This document shows positions 1-6,753 of a DNA stretch of 24,421 bases, piece by piece. Origin of the DNA: CAZRXG01 sp964603985 (lineage in GTDB: Bacteria > Chloroflexota > Anaerolineae > Aggregatilineales > UBA3940); contig CAZRXG010000049.1 in NCBI GenBank assembly GCA_964603985.1, positions 1 to 24,421 on the forward strand. The letters are read 5' to 3'. The notes below the pieces were generated by a model that was not told where the DNA came from, did not search any database, and was given only the letters and a program-made list of their open reading frames with translations. The position numbers and the translations under genes are program-made. Each line of letters opens with the position of its first letter. Positions within the stretch are counted from its first letter, which is position 1.

Positions 1-2
1 CC

Positions 3-599
3 AACACCTTCGACGAGCCGGTCGGCGGGCTGATGAACGTCATCCTGGCCGAGGATGGCCAGCATTACAAGCGTGCCGACGTCAACGGCGGGCGGGCGCT
101 CGTGGTCGACCTGGGCGGCCACACGACCGACTGGCTGGCGGTCAACCCGGGCGGTGAGGTCGACTACTCGCTGGCCGAGAGCACACCCATCGGCGTCCAG
201 GAGGTGGTGCGCAGCTTCGAGCGCAGCTTCCGGGCCAACAACCGCGACGCGGTGCGCGATACCCCGACCCTGCCACCCGACCGGGTGCGCGACGCCATCG
301 CGTCGGGTGTGTTCGTCGGGGCGGGGCGCACCTACGACTGCGAGAACGAGGTGCGCGAGGCGACCAGCGTGCTGCTCAACCGCATCGCCGCCACCTACCA
401 GGACGTCGCCGGGGGCGCGCTGCCCTGGGACAGCATCATCCTGACCGGCGGCGGCAGCGCGATGCTCTACGACCGGCTGCTGCCGCTGCTGGAGCACGCG
501 CACGTCATCCTGGCCGACGAGGCGGACAGCGTGCACCTGGCCAACGTGCGCGGCGGGCTGAAGCTGTGGCGGCTGTACGAGGCGCTGGGGCTGCTGTGA
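3..599 (+). CDS. parM: ParM/StbA-like actin-family partition ATPase, C-terminal part (5' end outside window)
   Basis: The reading frame is open from the window edge, so this is the C-terminal ~198 residues of a longer protein. Two actin-fold signatures are visible: the phosphate-2 motif VVDLGGHTTDW, and an adenosine-loop motif ILTGGGSAMLYDRL near the C-terminus. Proteins of this type polymerise into ATP-dependent filaments that push sister plasmids apart. The assignment is supported by the next gene, a small protein with a ParR-like N-terminus whose GTG start overlaps this stop, as expected of a ParMRC operon. The centromere (parC), usually upstream of parM, would lie outside the window. An alternative is another actin-like protein (Alp7/AlfA type) or a phage or chromosomal ALP; I cannot separate these without the N-terminal half. 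The subfamily is uncertain but the actin fold is fairly secure. Confidence 0.75.
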   Translation, partial: NTFDEPVGGLMNVILAEDGQHYKRADVNGGRALVVDLGGHTTDWLAVNPGGEVDYSLAESTPIGVQEVVRSFERSFRANNRDAVRDTPTLPPDRVRDAIASGVFVGAGRTYDCENEVREATSVLLNRIAATYQDVAGGALPWDSIILTGGGSAMLYDRLLPLLEHAHVILADEADSVHLANVRGGLKLWRLYEALGLL

Positions 600-931
600 G
601 CGAGGTGGTCTGCTTCCGGCTGGATGGGGACAACCCGCGCGAGGCGCGGGCGCTGGCCGTGCTGCGTGCCTGGCAGGAGGCGGGCTACAGCCGGCGCCAC
701 GTCCTGACAGAGGCGCTGCTCCGGCTGGACGGGGACGCCGAGCAGGATGCGTCTGACACCGTCGCCGAGCTGCGCGAGGTGTTGGGGCGGGCACACGACC
801 TGCTGGCGGCGATGCAGGATGGGCGCCGCGCGCTGCCGCTCCCGCCGGACGGGCCGCAGGGGGCGCCGCTGAGCGCGTCGTTCATCGCCTCGGTGCGCAA
901 GACCGCCCGACCGGGGATGAGCGGCGGGTGA
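596..931 (+). CDS. ParR-like small DNA-binding partner of the ParM-type ATPase
   Basis: I chose the GTG at 596 because it overlaps the preceding TGA (GTGA), giving 111 residues. An upstream start is possible but would lie inside parM. The N-terminus reads as a short beta strand (VVCFRLDGDNP) followed by helices (REARALAVLRAWQEAG, then SRRHVLTEALLRL). This is the ribbon-helix-helix layout of ParR/StbB centromere-binding adaptors. The C-terminal third is a low-complexity Pro/Ala/Gly tail, where ParR proteins carry the segment that contacts the ParM filament. Known ParR proteins bind parC iterons and couple plasmid DNA to ParM. The role here is inferred mostly from position and fold pattern, not from strong sequence identity. 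It is translationally coupled to parM and to the DUF4417 gene. Confidence 0.5.
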   Translation: MSEVVCFRLDGDNPREARALAVLRAWQEAGYSRRHVLTEALLRLDGDAEQDASDTVAELREVLGRAHDLLAAMQDGRRALPLPPDGPQGAPLSASFIASVRKTARPGMSGG

Positions 932-1608
932 GCGGGGCGATGACGCAGGTCGAGCGGCGGGCCAGGCCCGGCGGCTGGGACGCGCTCAACACCAGCCTGC
1001 TCTTCCCCTCGTCCAACGCGCTGGGCATCCCCGACCTGCTGCCCGCCCCGCTGGCGGCCATCCCGGACTACCTGCTGCCCTACCGGGCGCGCCTGCGCCG
1101 CCAGGACGTTGACCCGGCAGGGGTGGGCGTGCACTTCTTCCTGGACGACTACCGCTTCGAGACGGTCTGGAGCCGCCCGCACAAGGCGCTCCAGGCGCTG
1201 GCGACCTACCGCCTGCTGCTGGCGCCCGACTTCAGCATCTACCGCGACTGGCCGCTCGTCGCCGGCCAGTGGAACGTCTACCGGGGCCGCTGGTGCGGGC
1301 GGCTGTGGCAGGCGGCGGGCTTCCAGGTCATCCCAACAGTCTCGTGGGGGATGGCGGACACGTGGGCGTGGTGCTTCCTCGGCCTGCCGCGCCGGAGCGT
1401 GCTGGCCACCTCGAGCGTCGGGACCGACCTCAAGGACCCGTCGCAGGAGCGGGCGTTCGTGGCCGGCTTCGAGGAGATGGTCGCGCGGCTGGCCCCCACG
1501 GCGGTCGTCGTCTACGGCACCGCGCCCGCCGCGCTCCACCGCCTGGTCGAGATCGTCGAGTACCCGACCGGGTCGCACTGGTCGAAGCTGCGCGCGCGGA
1601 GGGGCTGA
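928..1608 (+). CDS. DUF4417 family protein
   Basis: This 226-residue protein starts at GTG 928, overlapping the previous TGA (GTGA). ATG 940 is an alternative. Features typical of DUF4417 are visible in order: LLFPSSNALGIPDL near the N-terminus, the signature VHFFLDDYRFETVW, then LLAPDFSIYRDWPLV, QWNVYRGRWCGRLWQ, and VIPTVSWG followed by a late VVVYG strand. The family is common on phages, plasmids and integrative elements and has no established biochemical function. The pattern of conserved Asp, Trp and Arg resembles an enzyme or nucleic-acid-binding fold, but that is a guess. It sits between the partition genes and a large polymerase-like gene whose ATG overlaps its stop codon (TGATG), so it belongs to the plasmid-backbone operon. 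Family membership is fairly sure; function is unknown. Confidence 0.75.
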   Translation: MSGAMTQVERRARPGGWDALNTSLLFPSSNALGIPDLLPAPLAAIPDYLLPYRARLRRQDVDPAGVGVHFFLDDYRFETVWSRPHKALQALATYRLLLAPDFSIYRDWPLVAGQWNVYRGRWCGRLWQAAGFQVIPTVSWGMADTWAWCFLGLPRRSVLATSSVGTDLKDPSQERAFVAGFEEMVARLAPTAVVVYGTAPAALHRLVEIVEYPTGSHWSKLRARRG

Positions 1609-4457
1609 TGGCCAAGGGCATCCGGGCCGCCCCGCCCATCCCACCCGGGATGGCCATCACGCTCCCGGCGGCGCCACGCGGCCCGCAGGTCCCGCCGCCG
1701 GAGCCCGGCACCTACGACTACGAAGTCATCAGCAGCCTGGAGCCGGAGACCGGCGGCGCGCGCTACCCCTTCCTCGACCGGCTGGGGCGGCACTGGACGG
1801 TTGTCACCCAGGCGCTGGAGAAGCTCGACGAGCCGGTGCACCCTCACCACACCTTCGGCCTGACCGAGCCGACGCTGCAGTTCGTGCGTGAGGACGGTGT
1901 GGTGAAGGTCTACGTCGACGGGATGAGCGAGGGTGACTTCTGCGCGGCGACCGGCCTGCGCCTCCACCCCCAGGTCAAGGGCCAGTACGTGATGGGCAAG
2001 CGCCTCTCGCGCGTCCTGCGCCCGCACTTCGTCTCGGGCAGCTTTGCGCCCGGCGAGGTGCGCATCGCCTACCTGGACGACGAAGACTACGCCCGCTTCT
2101 CCGGTGTCGACCCGGCGCTGGGGCCGAAGGTGTGGGATGGCGGCGGGGTGGTCAGCCGCCGCCTGCTGGCGCGTTTGGCGATCCCCGGCGACCTGCCTCC
2201 CGCCAGAGCCGCCCGGCTGCGGCGCGAGTTGGCACACGGCGAGCGGGTCGAGTTCACGGTCATGACCGCGCGCGGGCAGGACAAGGGCCACGCCATGGTC
2301 GCCGACCAGATTGTCGTCGGCGGGCAGGAGGTCGACTTCCTGCTGCCGCGCGACACCAAGCGCGAGCTGACGCTCGAAGGCGAGCAGACCTGGGTCGGCG
2401 GCCAAACTTGGGTTGGCTTCGACTTCGTGCATGGCCAGGACCACATGCGCATCGACATCCAGTCGGCCATCAACCTGCACCCCTTCTTCACCCACGAGCA
2501 GTACGCACGGTGGCTGCACGACGCCGGGGCGGTCTTCGTGCGCGCGGTCGAGAGCGGCGACGTGGTCGCAGCCATGGCCCGCATCGACCGTCATGAGACG
2601 CTTGACGAGGTCGAGCGCTACGGCACGCGCCTGTTCTTCGCCTCCGGCGGCCACCCGCTGCACTTCCGGCACCACACCCGTTCGCTGATGCGCCAGCGCC
2701 TCGAGCAGCTCAACCACGGCGCGCTGCACCGGCACCGCATCGAGGTGCCCGGCGGGCGCTACTACGTCATGCCGTGCGCCATCGGCCGGGCAGCGGGCTA
2801 TGAGGGTGTGGACGTCCCGCCGGGGCAGGTCCGCATCGACCAGCGGCGCGGCACGGCCTGGGTCAACGACCGGGATTGGCTGTCGCTGCCCGGCAGCCCG
2901 GCCGGGGAAGGGATCGCCGGCATCCTGGGCGGCGCCGACCACGACGACGCGCTGTGGCTGCACGCCTTCGACGACCACGATGACGAGCGCAAGGTACTGT
3001 GCTGGCGCTCGCCCAACCAGCTGGGCGAGTACGTCGTGCTGCGCCCCACCGCTAACAGCGACCTGCCCACCTGGGAGACTGCTGAAGGGGAGGTTCTCAC
3101 GAGTGTGCCGGGCGACAGCCGTAAGCTGCCCGCGCGCATCGACCACCGGGCGGTCACCTACACCCGGCGCGTCGACCACGAGCACGCCGGGGTCTACACG
3201 CTCCAGGACGCCATCGCCCGCGCCCGGGCCAACGCCGGCGCGCTCGGCATGACCTGCAACACGCTGATGGTCGCCAAGGCCGTGTACGGCGACCTGCCGG
3301 AGGGCATGCCCGCGCCGCTGGAGGACATCATCGACGCCCAGGTCAAGACCGGCGCGGACACCGGCCACATCGTGGGATGGAACTACGACTACACCCGCCG
3401 CCTGCTCGAAGCGCGCACGCCTGTGCCCCGGCTGCTGATCGGTGACCGTGAGCAGGGCGTCAAGGGGCGGCTGTCGATCGACTACCGCGACCGCGAGCAC
3501 CTCCCGCCCCGCCCGGTCCCAACCACCAACCACTGGCTGGACCGCACCGTGGCCGCCGTGCGCGAGCACATCGCGACCATCGAAGCTGAGACCGGGCGGC
3601 TGGCCGCGCGCGCCATGCCCCCGCGCCGGGTGTTCGACAGCGTGTTTGACGACCCGGAGGCCATCGAGTGGGGGGCGCATCTCAACGCGCTGTACACCCA
3701 CACGCTGCGCACCGGCGGCCTGGACTACGAGCGCGCGCGGGAGGCGTGTGAGGCCTTCCTGGACCGCTTCGCCGAGGAGGACCAGAACCGCGCCCTGCGC
3801 GGTGCGATCTACTCAAGCTACCTGAGCGCCGGTGATGAGGGCCGGTCCCGGTCGGACGCCGCGGTGTGGCAGAAGGGGTGGGTCGACCCAGAGACCGGGA
3901 GGCGGGCGCGCGGCATCGAGCACCGCACCATCCGGGCGTTACGGGAGATTGGCGTGCTGGATGAGGTCGGGCAGACGTCCGAGGGGTTGATCGCCTACCC
4001 CGGCGCGGTGGTCGACGAGCCGCCGGTGCGCACGCTTGGCATCCGGGACGTGTGGCTCAACCTGCACAAGGCCGAGGCCAACGCCAGGGGGAAGCCGCTG
4101 CCGGAGGGCACCCGCCGCGAGCAGATGCGGCGCGTGCCCAGGGTGCGCCGCGAGGCGGCCAAGCGGCGGGTCGAGCAGCTCACCCGGGCCGGCTTCCGCG
4201 GTGCGGTGCTGCGCGTCGAACAGGATGAGGCGGGGCAGCTCGTCGCCTACACGGAGCGGGGGAACGTGTTCGGCCTGCTGGAACATGCTGGCGACCTGCA
4301 GCCCGGCGACCGGGTCACGATCCACCACGCCCGCGCCCACGATGGCAACCTGCGGGCGACGTACACCAAACTGCCACCGCAGGAGACGGAAGAGTCAACT
4401 TTTCCCACCAACACAATAAAAGGAGACTCCTCGCCCCCTGGTTTCTTGCGTGAATAG
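1608..4457 (+). CDS. Large plasmid protein with possible RdRP/YonO-like (double-psi beta-barrel) polymerase motifs; altered 3' end
   Basis: I chose ATG 1608 because it overlaps the upstream TGA and follows a GGAGGGG ribosome site. This gives 949 residues; the frame is open further upstream but there it lies antisense or out of frame to the DUF4417 gene. I recognise no exact family. The motif order resembles double-psi beta-barrel RNA polymerases: VWDGGGVVSRRLLARL at about residue 175 (compare 'DG-G-IS--LA' of eukaryotic RdRPs), DKGHAMVADQIVV at 225 (compare 'KG-L-V'), and GGADHDDALWLHAFDD at 442-457, where the metal-binding DxDGD would be. A conserved-looking WRSPNQLGEYVVLRP follows at 466. 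The third Asp of DxDGD is displaced (D444-H-D446-D447), so activity is doubtful. Residues 865-920 look like a small beta-rich (OB-like) nucleic-acid domain. The last ~25 residues appear to be new sequence acquired at an insertion junction. Function is inferred only. Confidence 0.4.
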   Translation: MAKGIRAAPPIPPGMAITLPAAPRGPQVPPPEPGTYDYEVISSLEPETGGARYPFLDRLGRHWTVVTQALEKLDEPVHPHHTFGLTEPTLQFVREDGVVKVYVDGMSEGDFCAATGLRLHPQVKGQYVMGKRLSRVLRPHFVSGSFAPGEVRIAYLDDEDYARFSGVDPALGPKVWDGGGVVSRRLLARLAIPGDLPPARAARLRRELAHGERVEFTVMTARGQDKGHAMVADQIVVGGQEVDFLLPRDTKRELTLEGEQTWVGGQTWVGFDFVHGQDHMRIDIQSAINLHPFFTHEQYARWLHDAGAVFVRAVESGDVVAAMARIDRHETLDEVERYGTRLFFASGGHPLHFRHHTRSLMRQRLEQLNHGALHRHRIEVPGGRYYVMPCAIGRAAGYEGVDVPPGQVRIDQRRGTAWVNDRDWLSLPGSPAGEGIAGILGGADHDDALWLHAFDDHDDERKVLCWRSPNQLGEYVVLRPTANSDLPTWETAEGEVLTSVPGDSRKLPARIDHRAVTYTRRVDHEHAGVYTLQDAIARARANAGALGMTCNTLMVAKAVYGDLPEGMPAPLEDIIDAQVKTGADTGHIVGWNYDYTRRLLEARTPVPRLLIGDREQGVKGRLSIDYRDREHLPPRPVPTTNHWLDRTVAAVREHIATIEAETGRLAARAMPPRRVFDSVFDDPEAIEWGAHLNALYTHTLRTGGLDYERAREACEAFLDRFAEEDQNRALRGAIYSSYLSAGDEGRSRSDAAVWQKGWVDPETGRRARGIEHRTIRALREIGVLDEVGQTSEGLIAYPGAVVDEPPVRTLGIRDVWLNLHKAEANARGKPLPEGTRREQMRRVPRVRREAAKRRVEQLTRAGFRGAVLRVEQDEAGQLVAYTERGNVFGLLEHAGDLQPGDRVTIHHARAHDGNLRATYTKLPPQETEESTFPTNTIKGDSSPPGFLRE

Positions 4458-4487
4458 AGTCTTTCAGCTATACAGGTAACGCTCCGC

Positions 4488-5588
4488 TTAAATTGGCAGC
4501 GAAAACGTAAATGTGCTGCCTTCGCCCGGTTGGCTCTCAACCTGGATATCACCACCATGCAGCTGGATCAACCGTTCGGCAATGGCCAGTCCCAGCCCAA
4601 CACCCTGCTGCCCGATCTGGTCACGTCCGATTTGCTCAAATCGCTGGAATAACCGCTTCTGTTCGTCGGGCGGAATGCCAACACCGTCATCCCTAACCGA
4701 TACGATGCCTTCATTACCCACCTTTTGAGCCGTAATCCACACATGTCCTCCGGGTTTCCCAAACTTGATTGCATTGTCGAGTAAGCGCATGATAATGTCT
4801 TCGATGTGGCGGGGCACTCCGGTTACAACCAGGTTTTCGTCGTAAGTAGTCGAAATCTCAATATTCCGTTTCTCAGCCAGATGCTGCAACTGGCCGACCG
4901 CACTGTCGATCTTACCACTTACCACCACCGGCTCACGATAGCGCTCGATCTCAACCGCCGTGAGGCCATTATCGACGCTGACGAGCAGCATCAAGTCTTC
5001 AATCATACGCACCAGGTATTCTGTGCCCAGCCGTGTATCATGCAGCATCTTTGCGACCACATAGTCGTCCATCGCACCGTAGCCCGCTTCCAGCATACTG
5101 ACGTAGCCAAAAATCCGGCCCAACGGTTTGAGCAGTTCGTACCCAAAGATGGTCATCAGACGTTCCTTGGCGCGCTCGACCTCACGCTGGTTAACTGCCT
5201 GGATTTCTGCAATACGCTTCAAGCGAGCTTCAATCGCGACGAGCAGGTCTTCAGACTCGAAAGGCTTGCTCAGGTAATGATCCGCGCCAAGGTCATAGCC
5301 TTTGCGAACATCTTTCTGTTCACCCTTGGCGGATAGAAAGATGAAAGGAATACTTATCCAGTCCTGGTTCTCACGCACTGCTTCGAAGAGTTCATAGCCA
5401 TCCATCTCAGGCATCATAATGTCGGCGACAATCAAATCAGGTACGTGCCGCTGCATGACCTGCAAAGCCTCAACTCCATTGGTCGCAGTTAAGGTGCTGT
5501 AGCCTGCAAGGCGTAAGATGTCGGCGACACTGGATAATAGGACAGGATCGTCGTCAACGGTCAAAATCGTGGCCTTGGGACCGCCCAT
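4488..5588 (-). CDS. Receiver-histidine kinase hybrid with degenerate H-box (His to Tyr)
   Basis: This 366-residue cytoplasmic protein starts at ATG 5588, set by a near-perfect GAGGTGAT ribosome site. The frame runs further upstream only as a shadow of the next gene. Domains: an N-terminal receiver (residues 6-125) with acidic pocket D12-D14, phosphoacceptor D56 in VADIMMPEMDGY, and K108 in YLSKPFE; a linker coiled coil (~126-145); a HisKA dimerisation region; and a HATPase_c domain with N box (LLDNAIKFGKPGG), G1 (VRDDGVGIPP) and G2 (GVGLGLAIAERL). In the H-box the phosphoacceptor His is replaced by Tyr150 (FGYELLKPL; codon TAC, where the paralogue has CAT). It can probably receive phosphate on D56 but cannot autophosphorylate conventionally. 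No DNA-binding output domain is visible. One nucleotide separates it from the stop of its paralogue, so the two are translationally coupled. Confidence 0.9.
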   Translation of the reverse strand: MGGPKATILTVDDDPVLLSSVADILRLAGYSTLTATNGVEALQVMQRHVPDLIVADIMMPEMDGYELFEAVRENQDWISIPFIFLSAKGEQKDVRKGYDLGADHYLSKPFESEDLLVAIEARLKRIAEIQAVNQREVERAKERLMTIFGYELLKPLGRIFGYVSMLEAGYGAMDDYVVAKMLHDTRLGTEYLVRMIEDLMLLVSVDNGLTAVEIERYREPVVVSGKIDSAVGQLQHLAEKRNIEISTTYDENLVVTGVPRHIEDIIMRLLDNAIKFGKPGGHVWITAQKVGNEGIVSVRDDGVGIPPDEQKRLFQRFEQIGRDQIGQQGVGLGLAIAERLIQLHGGDIQVESQPGEGSTFTFSLPI

Positions 5589-5589
5589 A

Positions 5590-6729
5590 TCAATCACCTC
5601 GATCCAGGAGAGGCGTGTCGTTCTGTTCAAAAACCGGCAGCCGGACAGTGAAGGTGCTGCCCTGTCCCGGTTGGCTCTCAACCCGGATATCACCGTTGTG
5701 CAGTCGAACCAGCCGCTCGGCAATGGCCAGACCCAGGCCCACACCCTGCTGCTCCATCCTATCGCGATCGATCTGGTGGAAACGCTCAAAGATAACCTTC
5801 TGCTTGTCCGGGGGGATGCCTACCCCATCATCGCGGACAGAGACCTTAACAAAGCCGCCGCTGGCTTCAGCTCTGATCCACACGCGCCCCTCCGGCTTGC
5901 CGAACTTGATTGCGTTATCGATCAAACGGGCAAAAATATCTTGGATATAGGCAGGCACGCCCCTGACAACCAGATCGTAAGGCACCACCATTGAGATGCC
6001 GATACCCCGTGCCTCGGCTTTCTTGCGTTGCTCCCTGACAGCCTGCTGTATCTCCAGGTTGAGATCGACGTGCTGGCTGTAACGGCTCATTTCTACTTCA
6101 GCGGCACCACTATCAATGTAGACGATCAGGAGCAGATCCTCTACCAGCTTAACCATGCGGTCGACGCCCCGGTGCATGGCCTGCAGGATTTCATCCTTGG
6201 CCTCTTCGCCGAGGCGTTCTTCCCCCTCGTGAAGTAAACTCAGGTAGCCATAGATGTAGGTCAGTGGGGTGCGTAGCTCATGCCCAAAGATGTTAAGCAA
6301 CTGCTGTTTGGTTTCCTCGACTTCAGTCTGAGCTGCTGCCTGGATGTCCGATATGCGCCGCAGCCGCGACCGGATGGCAACCAGCAGATCTTCTAGTTCA
6401 AAGGGTTTAGTCAGGTAATGATCGGCCCCCATGTCGTAGCCGTAGCGGATGTCACTCTGCTCGCCCTTTGCCGAGAGGAAGATGAAGGGAATCGACACCC
6501 AGACTGCATTCTGGCGTACAGCCTCATAGAACTGATAGCCGTCCATCTTTGGCATCATGATGTCCGCGACGATCAGATCAGGTGCGTGCTGCTGCATAAC
6601 CTGCAACGCCTCAATGCCGTTGGCAGCGGTAAGGCAGTTATACCCGGACACACGCAAGACATCGGCGATGCTATCTAAAATGGTGGGGTCATCATCAACC
6701 ACCAAAACCGTCGCAGCATAATCAACCAT
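5590..6729 (-). CDS. Receiver-histidine kinase hybrid response regulator
   Basis: This 379-residue protein starts at ATG 6729 with a GGAGGA site 5-6 nt upstream. It has the same architecture as its downstream neighbour. The receiver domain carries the D12-D14 acidic pocket, D56 (VADIMMPKMDGY) and K108. It is followed by an intact HisKA H-box with His150 (FGHELRTPL) and a HATPase_c domain with N box (LIDNAIKFGKPEG), G1 (VRDDGVGIPP) and G2 (GVGLGLAIAERL). It lacks transmembrane segments and any DNA-binding output domain, so its output is either a phosphorelay or control of its own kinase module by the receiver. The strong similarity along the full length to the next gene indicates tandem duplication. 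It lies 24 bp downstream of the large sensor kinase, the probable upstream phosphate source. Confidence 0.92.
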   Translation of the reverse strand: MVDYAATVLVVDDDPTILDSIADVLRVSGYNCLTAANGIEALQVMQQHAPDLIVADIMMPKMDGYQFYEAVRQNAVWVSIPFIFLSAKGEQSDIRYGYDMGADHYLTKPFELEDLLVAIRSRLRRISDIQAAAQTEVEETKQQLLNIFGHELRTPLTYIYGYLSLLHEGEERLGEEAKDEILQAMHRGVDRMVKLVEDLLLIVYIDSGAAEVEMSRYSQHVDLNLEIQQAVREQRKKAEARGIGISMVVPYDLVVRGVPAYIQDIFARLIDNAIKFGKPEGRVWIRAEASGGFVKVSVRDDGVGIPPDKQKVIFERFHQIDRDRMEQQGVGLGLAIAERLVRLHNGDIRVESQPGQGSTFTVRLPVFEQNDTPLLDRGD

Positions 6730-6753
6730 GTTTTCCTCCGTAGGCCCGAAATG

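Noticed and set aside
1512..3701. 729-codon minus-strand open frame antisense to the polymerase-like gene.
   Set aside because: It is a shadow produced by high GC and codon bias on the plus strand; it has no recognisable domains and conflicts with the coupled plus-strand operon.
4421..4431. Short palindrome AGGAGACTCCT between the convergent genes considered as a terminator.
   Set aside because: Five-base arms with a one-base loop cannot form a stable hairpin, and no T-run follows.
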